Below, in pieces: positions 11,383 through 21,139 of a stretch of DNA of 64,000 bases. Both the position numbers and the translations under genes were made by a program. Origin of the DNA: Pyropia haitanensis (Eukaryota > Rhodophyta > Bangiophyceae > Bangiales > Bangiaceae); contig SDUX01000008.1 of assembly GCA_008729055.1 (NCBI GenBank), positions 2,294,001-2,358,000 of the forward strand, given 5' to 3'. How positions within the stretch are numbered: position 1 is the stretch's first letter; each line of letters begins with the position of its first letter. Under the pieces are notes generated by a model. That model was not told where the DNA came from. It did not search any database and saw nothing but the letters and a program-made list of their open reading frames with translations.

Positions 11383-12413
11383 GACGGCTGGGGTGGGTGG
11401 GGTGTCGGTCTTGGGGGGAGGTCGGAGGTGGGCACGTGGGACGCCAGTGTGGGAGTGGTGCTGCGAGAGGCGACCCCGATAACGGACACGGTGGGTTGCC
11501 ACCCGCTCCTGCTTTATAGCCCCTGGTCAGCGTCTTGCGGGTGGCGACTGTGGATCACCGCCGACGGCTGCCGGTGCCGCCGGCGGCCGCCCGACATCTC
11601 GAGGCGATGACTCATCATCCTCCCCATCCCCGCACCCGGAGCGGCCGCCCGGCCGCTATCGCAGATCTCCGCCGTCGCCGCCGCCGGCCGGCGGCGGCGG
11701 CGGCGGCCGCCTCGATGACTCGCCGCCCCCCCGCCGCCCTCCTCCGCATCCGACGCGGCCGCCCGCGACGACGGTCTCCGGTCTCCGGCACGCTACCAAC
11801 GACCACCCGCACGATGCGGTCAGAGTGGGAGCTGGCCGCCATCCAGTCCCCCTCGCAAACCCGCCCCAAAGCGGCTACCCTCCCGGCCGTGGCGGCACGC
11901 ATGGTGCCTATGATCGGCCCTCCGACGACGAAGCGTTCGGAGTCATTACACACTGCCACGTCACCAACTCTGCAAGTAAAATTGATGATCAGAAGATCAG
12001 AGGGAGCCCACACATTAATTACTCACCACCACTCATACAGTCACACTTGATGGGTCCTCGATGATCGCATGGACTTTCACAAGATTTTCGTGATCTGTAC
12101 CTCCTTGTGCCGTGAATCGAGGTGATTGCATCTGTGTGCGGAGGTTTTCGCCGCGATCTTCGCAGCTCGCGCCTGTCCTCGGCTTTGCGGCACTCTCTGC
12201 TCCTTTGTCCGGCCTGCTGGCACATCCCCAGCTGGCAGCTCGTGGGTGTGTCTCCCTTCGTACAACTGCATCTGCCTACTTTTCACGTCACCCCCTTCTT
12301 TGCATCCTGTCCGCGGTGTTTTCCACCTTCTCCCGAACCTCCCCGCCGTCTGTCACCATCGACCTCCCCTTGTCGGGCCGGTCCCCGTATCTGCCGCACG
12401 TACTCCCTCTGTC
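11383..12413. other. Divergent intergenic region with an intron-like element on the minus strand
   Basis: This is shared upstream space of the carbonic anhydrase and the gene at 12414. At 12026-11970 the minus strand reads like a 57-nt intron: donor GTGAGTAATT and acceptor ATTTTACTTGCAG. An open minus frame follows it from about 11969 to 11615, with a non-repetitive first part and an Arg/Ala-rich end. The upstream frame does not join it cleanly in any phase I tried, so I do not call a gene. This patch is markedly AT-richer than its surroundings. Confidence 0.35.
11513..11518 (-). promoter_or_regulatory. TATA box of the carbonic anhydrase gene
   Basis: The minus strand reads GCTATAAAGC, an unusual A/T hexamer in very GC-rich surroundings. 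It lies about 130 bases upstream of the chosen ATG (11382) and only about 10 bases upstream of the first codon of the open frame. A start site 25-30 bases downstream therefore leaves 11382 as the first usable ATG. Confidence 0.55.
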
Positions 12414-12989
12414 ATGCCGCGTGTCATGGCATCCCGCACGGTTGCCTTTGTCAGCGCCACGGGCGTGGCGTCCCGCGCCCGCTCCGGCCGCGTTGTCGCC
12501 GCCGCCCCGCCCAGTGGCCGGCCCGCCACGGGGGTGACCGCGGCGGCTGCTCTCCGCCGCTGTCGACCACCCTGCATGACTGCCGACGCCGTGGCGACCG
12601 CCGACGGCGGCGGCGTGGTCAGCCCCGACGCGGCGGCGGCGCCCCCACCGGCAGGCCCGCCCGTGGATGAGGAGGTGAAGGCAGAGGCGGAGGACGCGCA
12701 GACGCGGCTGGCGGCCAAGAAGGCGGCGGCGGCGGCGGCGGCGAAGAAGCGGGCGGCCGACCGCAAGTGGCTGACGGACGTGGCCGCCAAGCTCGCCGAG
12801 ATTACCGCCGCCCTCGACGACGCGGCGTCGGGGATGAGTGAGGAGGAACGGGAGGACGCCCGCGTCAACGTGTACATGCTCCGCAAGACCGCTGCCGACA
12901 CGAAGGGGGTGCTCGCCGCGGGCGCCGCCGAGGATGCGGCGAGGGCGGCGGAGATTGAGGCACTCGAGGCCGAGGTGCGGGCCGGGTGA
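12414..12989 (+). CDS. Small Ala/Lys-rich helical protein with plastid-type leader, function unknown
   Basis: Single exon, 191 residues, ATG at 12414 (a second in-frame Met follows four codons later). The first 60 or so residues are rich in Ser, Ala, Val, Arg and poor in acidic residues (start MPRVMASRTVAFVSATG), as in plastid transit peptides. After an Ala/Pro linker the rest is strongly helical and charged: a Lys/Ala run (about residues 100-115), then KWLTDVAAKLAEITAALDDA, then a Glu/Arg-rich helix and a last amphipathic helix ending LEAEVRAG. The heptad-like spacing suggests a short coiled coil or helical bundle. I do not recognise the family; a small lumenal or stromal helical protein is a guess from the leader. 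The frame is open upstream, but those residues look like leader sequence. A T-rich tract follows the stop at 12995-13015. Confidence 0.6.
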   Translation: MPRVMASRTVAFVSATGVASRARSGRVVAAAPPSGRPATGVTAAAALRRCRPPCMTADAVATADGGGVVSPDAAAAPPPAGPPVDEEVKAEAEDAQTRLAAKKAAAAAAAKKRAADRKWLTDVAAKLAEITAALDDAASGMSEEEREDARVNVYMLRKTAADTKGVLAAGAAEDAARAAEIEALEAEVRAG

Positions 12990-14461
12990 GGTGTCTTTGT
13001 TTTTTTTTGTCTTGTGTGTGTGTCGGGGGGTGAGTGGGGGGGGGCGGTTGGCGGAGGGGGGTTGGTGGGAGAGACGGCGGGGGTGGGCGGTGTTGTGTGC
13101 TGTATATAGAGGAGGGCGGGGCACCGGAGGGGGTGTGCGGGTGCGGCAATGGGTGGAGAGGCGGTGGGTGACGGCAGTCGCAGATGCTGGGTTGGTGCGG
13201 GCGGGCGGGCGGCCCCGCCGCATAGAGGAGTGCCGCAGACGGGAGCAGCACTGGCGGTGGCGGCGCGTAGGCACTTGCGGGAGCCGTGACAACGCTGCGA
13301 GGGGGTGGTGAGTGGGCGCGTCCCTGACTGCAACCCGCCGCCAGCGGCGGCGGCCCACTGCCGCCGCTGATGCCGCCCGCCGGGTCGCGCCGCACCCCCA
13401 CCGTCGGTCGCTGCCGGGCCGGCTCATCTGGCGCCGCGGGCGGCGCGTCGGCCAGCCGCACCAGCCCCGCCCGCCGCGCCACCCACTGCCAGACGCGCGG
13501 AACAGGCCCGCCGCCGGCCACCTCCTTGCGCACGTCGACGTTGCGGCGGCGACGTCGTGCCACCGGACCGACCGCGATACCCCAGTACTTGCTGTGTTTT
13601 CTCAAGAAATAGAACAGAAGTGTTATTTTTCAAAGGTTTCTATGAAAAGACAAGAGAACGACGGAGACCCCCTCCCAGGGACCCAATCTGGAGAGTGGTT
13701 TGGCATGAACGGGCCCCCGACGCGCGATTTTGCGAGCCGTCCTCGACTGTCTCGCCGCCGTTCATTGGTCGCCCTTTTGTTTGGGACACCCGCTCGTCCG
13801 GATACAGTGCATCCGACCCAATTGGCGTTCTTGCTGGCACCCAGCCGCGCCGGCCACCCCCCCCCCACCCCCTCTGAAACCAGCGCCAGGGCTTCCGTGC
13901 GTGTACCGCGGCCCCTGTCGCGTCAGCGGCCGCGGCCGTGCCGACTGCGGGCGCGGCGACGGCGCACGCTGCGTGTGGCGGCGGCGGCGGCAGAGACGGG
14001 AATCCGTCGCGGTGCGCGCGGTGGGGCCCCTGATCCTGCGCTTCGTCCCTTCCCCCCCGAACGTTCCCCCTCCCCTCCCCTTCCCCCCCTCCCCCCCCCG
14101 CTTCTTTCCCTTGTACCACCGTTCCTCTCCCCCCCTTCTTGTGTTGTCCTTTTTTTTTTTATTGACATACCCTTTTGGGCCGAAGCGCGCGCGCCCCATC
14201 GGACGGGTGGAGGGCGGCGGGGGGGGGGGTCGCTCGGCAGTCACGGTCGCCGATTGGGTGGCCTGATCGTGGGCGTCCCGGCGTCGAGTGTTCCCTCCCC
14301 CGCCGTCGGCTTGGCGTTTTGTGAGCACACCTTGTCTTCCGCGTCGACCGGCACGGACACGGCCGGCCGCTGGCGCGTCGTCGCGCCTCGGATCCCCCGC
14401 GCTCCACACGCCGCCCCGGCCCACCGATTGTCCCGCGGCGGCGGGGACGCCCCAGCCCACC
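12990..14461. other. Intergenic with T-rich 3' flank and a TATA-like site
   Basis: A T/G-rich tract directly after the previous stop (12995-13020) is a likely 3'-end signal. A TATATA at 13103-13108 (+) is not followed by a convincing gene; only a 46-codon open frame starts at 13149. A lower-GC patch lies at 13590-13830. The 14.05-14.18 kb stretch is C-rich then T-rich and leads into the promoter of the NTF2/RRM gene. Confidence 0.45.
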
Positions 14462-16561
14462 ATGCGCTCCATGGACGCGGCGGGCGATGACGGCGCGACC
14501 GCTTCTGCCGGCGGCGCTGGCGCCGACGCGGCGGCCGCGGGTCCCGCCGCGGCGGCGGCGCCGCCGACGCTGTCCGCGTCGGTGGTCGCGCGCCACTTTG
14601 CGTCGGTCTACTACGAGGCCATGTCCGCGCGCCCGCAGTTCCTCCACCGCTTTTACAAGGCGGGCTCGTCGCTGTCGCACGACGGCTCCGCGGCGGGGCC
14701 CGACGCGCCGCCCGTGACCATTGACGGCGCCGACGGGGACGCGATGGCGGCGATTGTCGCGGCTATGCCGCGGCTCCGCCACCCGGGCGCGCCCGTCGCG
14801 ACGATTGAGGAGCTCACCGCCCAGTACTCGTGCGGCGGCTGCGTGCACGTGCTGGTGCGGGGCGTCTTTACGCTCCCCGCGCCGGCGGTTGCCGCGGCGG
14901 CTGCCGACGCGGGCGGCTCAGGGGGGGTGGCCAATGGCGGGATGGCGGTGGCGAATGGCCACGCGGGCGTCTCGTCGGCGTCGTCGATCGACGGAGAGTC
15001 GGGTGGCTCGGTGATGCAGCCGTTTGTCCAGTCGTTTGTGCTGGGCCCGCAGGACGGGGGGTACTATGTGCACAATGACATCCTCAACTACGTGGCGGGC
15101 GCGTCGGCGCCGCCGGTGGCGGCGCCGCGCGCGGTGGCCCAGGCGCCCACCGCGGACTGCGCGTCGACGGGTACGGCGGCGTCGGCGGTAGAGGCAGCTG
15201 CGAGCGTGACGGCCGCGGCGGCGCCCGCCGCGGCCGCGCCCACTGCCGTGTCAGAAGAGGCGCCGCCGTCGTCGTCCTCCGCGTCGGTGGAGGCGCCCGT
15301 GGCGCCGACGCCGGCCCAGCCGGAGAAGGCAGTGTCCGACGCGCCCGCCGTCGACGCGGCGCCGACAGGCGGCGATGCGCCTGCGGCGGTGGCGGCGGAC
15401 GCGACGCCCGCGGCGGAGACGGCGGCGGCGCCCGCTGTGGCGGCGCCGGCGCCGTCGTCGTCTTCGACGTCGGTGGACGCGCCCGCGGCCAGCTCGCCGG
15501 CGGCAACCACGACGCCGGTGGCGGCGCCGGCGGCGGCGCCGGCGGCACCCGCTGGCGAGGCGGCCGCGGCTGCCGCCCCGCCGCCCGCCGCGCCCGTCGC
15601 TCGCGGCTCGTGGGCGGCGGTGGTGGGGCGCGCCGCGGGCGGTGCGGCGGCGGCACCGGCGGTGGCGGCAGCCGCCGCCGCCCCCGCGGCGCGGTCGGCA
15701 GCGGCGGCGGCGGCCAAGCCCGCCGTGGCGGTCAAGGACGGGGCGCCCGCGGGCTCGCCCGCGACGTCGGCCACGTCGGTCGACGGCAAGCCGGGCGCGC
15801 CCGCAGCGGCGACGCCGGCGGCGCCCGTGGCGGCGGTGCAGTCGCCAGCGGCGGGGGCTACGGCTGCGCCATCGCACCACCGGGCGGCCGGCGGCGCGCC
15901 CGGCCACATTGGGGGCACCAAGGCGACGGGGGCCACCCCTGGCAGCCCCGCGCCCTTCCAGTGCAGCCTGTACGTGACCTACTTGGGATCGATGGACGTA
16001 CGCCCCATTTTTGCCTCGTTTGGCCGCGTGCTCACCTTTGAACTGATCACCCCGGGCCGCGCGTACGTGCTCTACGACAGCACCGCCGCGCCTGCCGCGG
16101 CCATCAGCGCGTGGCAGGCGTACAAGAGCGCGACCCGTGCGGCGGCGACCGCCGCTCGGTCCGAGGCGGCCGCCGCGACCGCGGCGGCAACTTCGGCGGC
16201 AGCTGCGGCTGGCGCACCCGCCCCGGCGCCCGTGCCGTCGCTGGCGCCCGCCCCGGTCGTGTCTCCGTACAACCATGCGGTCCACAATGTGCAGATGCGG
16301 CGGCCGCCGGGTTCGTACAACCCGCACTACCAAAGCCACCACCACCCGGGGCCGGGCGGCCGTGGGGGGGGGCCCAGGAGCTATCGCCGGGGCGGGGGGA
16401 CCTCCCGTGCGGGGGGAGTCCGCGCGCCTGGGGGTGGGCGGGGGGGGTCCACCGCACCCCGCGGGGGTGGGGGGGGGGGCGGCCACATGGCCTCGGGCGC
16501 GGGCTCGGGTGCGGCCGTTGGGGGGGCGCCGCCGCCGTCGGCGGCGCCGAGCCGCACGTGA
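14462..16561 (+). CDS. G3BP-like RNA-binding protein: NTF2-like domain, RRM, RGG tail
   Basis: Single exon, 699 residues; the ATG at 14462 lies in CCACCATG. Residues about 40-215 form an NTF2-like domain (SASVVARHFASVYYEAM, FLHRFYKAGS, then QSFVLGPQDGGYYVHNDI), the fold used by G3BP/Bre5 proteins to dimerise and bind FxFG-type partners. An insertion of Gly/Ala/Ser sits before the last two strands. A long Ala/Pro/Val linker (about 215-495) follows, then a divergent RRM near 500-550 (LYVTYLG, RPIFASFGRV, GRAYVLYDS). The C-terminus is an RGG/GGG-rich tail. This domain order is that of G3BP stress-granule nucleators, which bind mRNA in the cytoplasm. The ALYREF/NTF2-like export factors lack this arrangement. 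The RRM has weak RNP1 aromatics, so RNA binding may rest mainly on the RGG tail. Frame is uninterrupted despite the composition. Confidence 0.8.
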   Translation: MRSMDAAGDDGATASAGGAGADAAAAGPAAAAAPPTLSASVVARHFASVYYEAMSARPQFLHRFYKAGSSLSHDGSAAGPDAPPVTIDGADGDAMAAIVAAMPRLRHPGAPVATIEELTAQYSCGGCVHVLVRGVFTLPAPAVAAAAADAGGSGGVANGGMAVANGHAGVSSASSIDGESGGSVMQPFVQSFVLGPQDGGYYVHNDILNYVAGASAPPVAAPRAVAQAPTADCASTGTAASAVEAAASVTAAAAPAAAAPTAVSEEAPPSSSSASVEAPVAPTPAQPEKAVSDAPAVDAAPTGGDAPAAVAADATPAAETAAAPAVAAPAPSSSSTSVDAPAASSPAATTTPVAAPAAAPAAPAGEAAAAAAPPPAAPVARGSWAAVVGRAAGGAAAAPAVAAAAAAPAARSAAAAAAKPAVAVKDGAPAGSPATSATSVDGKPGAPAAATPAAPVAAVQSPAAGATAAPSHHRAAGGAPGHIGGTKATGATPGSPAPFQCSLYVTYLGSMDVRPIFASFGRVLTFELITPGRAYVLYDSTAAPAAAISAWQAYKSATRAAATAARSEAAAATAAATSAAAAAGAPAPAPVPSLAPAPVVSPYNHAVHNVQMRRPPGSYNPHYQSHHHPGPGGRGGGPRSYRRGGGTSRAGGVRAPGGGRGGSTAPRGGGGGGGHMASGAGSGAAVGGAPPPSAAPSRT

Positions 16562-18329
16562 GCAGCCGACCAGTCTTTGTTGGTGGGGGTGTGACTCAAG
16601 CGCGCCTGCCTGCTGGGCTGCCCCTCGACGGTGGTATTCGTGGTGGCGGGCGGTGGTGTCGTTAGCGGTGATGGTGGTTGGGTTTGTGGATCAAGGCCCA
16701 AGGTGGGCACGCTCCTACGGCAACGCGCTGGACCGCCAGCGGCGGCCTGCTGAGCCGTTTTGACGGGTCAAGGTGTAGGCAGCGCCCATGGTGGCGGTGT
16801 GTGGCGGACGGTCGTTGGCGACCAGGATTCGGGGGTGGAGCCGACGCCGCGTTGTTTATGCATGCGCCGGGCTACCTGTGCGTTGATCTTGCTGTCGGTG
16901 AAGGGTGCTGTCGGTGGAAGTTGCGTCGTTGCGGTTCGCGGCTGTGGATGGTCGTGTAGATTGATGGATGCGGTGGTGGGGGTGGTCGCTGGCGGTGCTG
17001 CGTTGCGGCGATGGCTGGTTTTGCGTCGGTGGGCCTGCTGCGTCGGGTGGACTCGTCGCGTCGGTGGACCGTTTCGTCGGTGGTCCGGTGTGTCGGCAGT
17101 CCCGTGGCGTCGGGTGGACCTCGTTGCGTCCGTTGTTATGGTTTTTTGCGTCGGTGGACAGTTGCGTCTGTGGACGGTTGGTTGCGCATGTGTTGTTTCT
17201 TTCTTTTTCCTTCGTTGCGTGTGACGCTTTGTAGCTCCACGTGCGCTGCGCACCGGGTGTGTGAGAAGCACCTCGCGCCGCGATTTTTTCTTTTCGTTCC
17301 CTTTTGTCTTCTCTCTCTCCTTATCCCCTCGCTGTTTGTGTGTTTGTTGCGCTGCGTCCCGCTTTTTTTTTTTTTTCGCTGTTGCGCTGTCCCTGTTGTG
17401 CGCCGTCCCGCTGTGTTGGTTGTGCTTGATGTGGCACGAGGGGGAGCTGGACGTTTTTTTTTTTTTTCCGGCAACTGGCGTACCCCCCCCCCTTCCTCCC
17501 CGTCGCCTTTTGCCATCGCACCCCCTCCCTCCCCGTCGCTGGGCTCTCAGTGGTGTGGTGGACGGTGCGCCGCGGCCGGGAAGGGGCGCGCGGGCCTCTG
17601 TCCCGCGCCAGACGCGGTGCACACGCGGCGGCCCTCGCGGCGGGTGGGATGCAGGGGTACCACGCACGCGGCGAGAGCGACGCGCTTCGATGGTTGGCTA
17701 CGAGCCGCCGACACGCCGGGTACTTATTCTTTCTCTTTTTCTATTTTTCTTTTTTTCACGCACTGGCCGCCTTCTTCACTGCCTGGTGCGTGGCCAGCGC
17801 ACGCGCGCGACGGCGCCGCGTTTGGTTTGCCCCAGCCGCCGACCCGTCGGTGCACCGGCGGACGCGGCGTCGCGGTCGCCACCGGCCGTTGTCGCGGTTG
17901 GCGGGGGACTATTTTTCTCTGTTGCTTTCCGTGCGCCGACAAGCCGTCCCGCCCCGTAGGCGCTTGTGGCCCATCCCCCCCCAACCGGCCCCCGTCACCG
18001 ACGCTGCCCCACGCGCGGCACGTCGGTAGGCCAAAAACAGAAAGAAAACACAGGCGAAAGCGGGCGCCACCGGCCGCGCCCACCGCCACCGATACCGCCA
18101 TGCCACCACCCACCACCGCCGCCCGTCCCGCCTGTGCGCGCGCACGCACGCCCAGTGGAACGCACAGCAACCAAAAGGAGCGCCGCCGGCGGGTGGAACA
18201 CGCCCCACCAGTCCGCCACCCCCCCACCCCCACCAACCTCCACTCCCACCCCCACCCCTACCCTCGCCACCCCCCCCCCCTACCCCACGCCGACCCCCAG
18301 CACAGCCCGCGTGCGCGCCCCCCCCTCCG
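16562..18329. other. Intergenic, T-rich and repeat-bearing
   Basis: This is convergent space between the NTF2/RRM gene and the R3H-SUZ gene. 17.02-17.18 kb holds a cluster of short GCGTCGGTGGAC-like repeats (separate entry). From 17.18 to 17.75 kb the + strand is T-rich, with T runs of about 14-15 at 17365 and 17456. At 18030-18056 the + strand is A-rich (T-rich in the sense of the R3H gene) and may be its 3' end. No coding frame has support. Confidence 0.5.
17025..17175 (+). repeat. Cluster of about seven imperfect GCGTCGGTGGAC repeats
   Basis: Imperfect copies of G/T-rich GCGTCGGTGGAC occur near 17025, 17040, 17056, 17073, 17106, 17149 and 17163 at irregular spacing. They lie beyond the 3' end of the NTF2/RRM gene and in no supported exon. 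Confidence 0.6.
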
Positions 18330-20327
18330 CTACGTACTTCTGCTGCTGCCCGCGCGCCCCGGCTTGGCCGGCGCCGCCCCCAGCGGCGGGAAGTCACACT
18401 CGCGCGGCACAAATGCCGGCGACGGCGCGCGCGCCGGCGGCGCGGCGGCCGGCAGCGCCCCCGCTCCCCACCCCCCGCCACCGCCGCCGCCGCCGCCGCT
18501 CGCGGCGCCGCTCGAAACGCGCCGCAGCGGCGGTGGCGGCAGCGGCTCCCGGGCGGCGCTGCCTGGCGGCCGCCCGCCGCCGCCGCCGACGCCGCCGCCG
18601 CCGACGCCGACGCCGCCGCCCACCACGCGGACGGTGGCCGATGGTAAGGCGGGTGCGGCGGGTGTGGCGGCGGCCGCCGGCGCGGGGGCGGCGGGTGCGC
18701 CCGCCGCCCCCGCCAGAGTGGGGGCGGCGGCGCCCCCCCCCCCCGCGGCCAGCCGCGCAGCCGCGGCCGCCGCCACGTGCGCTGCGCGGGTGCCTTCGGC
18801 GCGGGCGGGCGCGCCGCCGCGGCCGGCGGGCAGGTGCCACGGCGGCGGCGACAGCGGCGGCGGTCCCGGCAAGTGGGCGTACCCGTATGGCGGGGGGGGA
18901 AGAAAGGGCGGGTGGGGGGGGGGGGGTACGCCGCCAGCGGGCCACCCAGAAAGGCGCCGCCAGCGCCGGCGCCGGCCGCGGCGGCCGCGGCGGCGGCGAC
19001 GGCCACGTGCACGCCAGCGTCGCCGGCGTCGCCGCCGTGCGCGGACGCGCCATTGAGCGGTCCGCCGCTGCCATTGAGGGCACCGCCGCCGCCGCCGCCG
19101 CCGCTGCCACTGCCGCCGCCGCCGCCGCCGCCGCCGCCGCTGCCACCGCCGAACCGCCGTGTGTGCTGCATCGCCGCGAGCATCGTCGCCGCCGCCGCCG
19201 CCGCCGACCGCTGCTGTTGCTGCTGCGCCGCGGCCACGGCCGCGGCGTGCGCGGCGGCCACCGCAACGGCCGACCCATAGTGCGGCGGTGGACCGTAGGC
19301 GCCGCCACCGCTACCTCCGCCGCCACCGCCGCCGCCGCCGCCGCCGCCACCGCCGCCGCCGCCGCCCACCAACTGCGTGAGCAGCGGGTAGGCGAACCGC
19401 CCCGCGGGCGGGGCGGCCGCCCAGCGGGCGTAGCGGCGGTCAAAGTCCGGGTCGGCAAGGTCGTCCTCCCGCTGCTCCCGCGCGGCATCGCGCGCGGCGG
19501 CCGCCTCGCGTGGGAGGGGGTCCCGTGGGGGGGCGGCCTCCCGCTTGGTCCCGACCGTGGCAACACCCAACGTGGTCGAGGGGGGGGGAGGGGTGGCGCC
19601 GCCCCTGGGCGGCGGTGCCGCCTCCACCGCCCCCGCCGCGTCCGCGTCGCCGGTGGCAGCCGGGGAGGTGGCCGCCGCGGCAGAGGCGGGGAAGGGGGCC
19701 ACGGACAGCGCCGCCACGGCGGCCGCCGCCGACGACACACCCGCATCGGTGTTGGCAGCAACGGCAGCGGCAGACGGGCCGGCAGTGGTAGCGGCGGCGG
19801 TGGTGGTGGCGGCAGCGACCGGTACGGGTGCGAGGCGGTCGGCAGTCGAGGCGACGGCCCCCCCCGCCGCGCCCCGACGACGCTCAAAGCCGCGTGACCC
19901 GTCCGCGGCGGGCGGCCGCGGGCTCGGCCGTCCGTCCACAACCGTCCGGGCGGGCGCGGCCGACATCCCGCCCCCGCTCCACGACCGACCATCCGGGGTG
20001 GCGGAACCAGACGGCGCCGCCGCGGGTACGCCACCGCCGCCGCCGCCGCCGCCCGGGTCATCGACGGCCGCGTTGCCGTCGGCGGCGTCCTCACACTGAA
20101 AGATGCGCGCACGCGCGCGCGCGTACTCCTCCTCCGACACCACCCGGAGGGTACCCTCGAGGTTGCCCGACGAGCCCGCCGTGGGGAGGCCCACCCCGCG
20201 CGGCGGCGCGCCCGCCGCGGCCGCGCCGCCGGCACCCCCGTCGACGCCATTCCGGGGGCCGCGGCGGAGGAAGATGGCGCGGCCGTCCAGCAGGCACTCG
20301 TCGCTGGTGTAGGGGCTACTACCGCCA

Positions 20328-20359
<32 letters not shown>

Positions 20360-21139
20360 ATTCGAACCACCGCCACTGGCACCGCCGTCAGCGGCACCCG
20401 CACCACCATTGGGTGTCCCCCCGCCCCCCCCGGCAATGGCCGCCGGCGGGGCCGGCGTCGACGCGCGCCGCACCATAACGGTCAGCTCATGGAGGTCGGT
20501 GGTGGACAGCCGCCGCGCGGGCGCCGCCGAGTGGGGGAGCTTGACGAGCACCAGCGCCGCAGTGGGGGGGGGGGGGGTGCTGCCCGCCGCCTTGGCGATC
20601 CCAGCTGGGGGGCGCTCCGCCGCGGGGCGCTCCGCCGCGGTGGCGGCGGCGACAGCGGCGGCGGCGGGACCGGACGCCGGCGCCGTCGCGCCAGCCGCCG
20701 GTGCCTGACCCCGCACCGCCGCGGTTGTGGGCGGCGCGTCTGCAGGGGACGGCGACGACGCCCGCGGTGGCGACGGCGACGGCGCCACGCCCACCCCCCC
20801 ACCCCCCCCGCCACCCCCCGGCAGGGATTTTCCTCTCCCCCCGCCGCCGGCCGCCGCCGCAGTCGCAGCCGCCACCGCCGCCGCCGCGGCCGCCGCCCCC
20901 GCCGCCTCCTCGCGCAGCCCGTACAGCAGCGCCACGCGCGCGACGATGCGGCGTTGAAAGGCCGACCGCGGCGGCAGTATCACCCGCTCCTGCGCCGGGT
21001 CGGCGACAAATGCGGCGAGCCACTCCTCCAGCCGGCCCAGCATCGCGCGGTTGCGCGGCGACGCAAGGACACCGAGCAGCCACTCGTCGACAACCTCCTC
21101 CAGCGTCGCCGCGCGGGTGCCGCCGTCCCACGTTTCCAT
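18330..21139 (-). CDS. R3H-SUZ domain protein (Encore/R3HDM-like), one frame jump near the C-terminus
   Basis: The start is the ATG at 21139 (METWDGGTRAATLEE). An R3H-like domain spans about residues 20-85 (LEEWLAAFVAD, ILPPRSAFQRRIVARVALLYGL). After a Gly/Ala/Pro linker comes a strand typical of the R3H extension (ALVLVKLP), then a SUZ motif around EEEYARARARIFQCEDA. R3H-SUZ proteins bind single-stranded RNA and act in mRNA localisation or decay. The signature Arg-x3-His of R3H reads R-x3-A here, so nucleotide binding may be changed. The remaining roughly 600 residues are low complexity, apart from a conserved-looking DPDFDRRYARWAA block. The frame changes by one at the C run around 18910-18935. 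The downstream frame (PYGYAHLPGPPP, later FVPRECDFPPLG) reads to the stop at 18330. A small intron there is possible but no junction fits well. Confidence 0.7.

Noticed and set aside
11383..11502. The 40-codon N-terminal extension of the carbonic anhydrase frame
   Set aside because: It begins with a non-ATG codon only about 10 bases from the TATA box, and the signal peptide starts at the ATG at 11382.
13103..13108. TATATA as promoter of a plus-strand gene
   Set aside because: The only open frame at a suitable distance is 46 codons and has no recognisable features.
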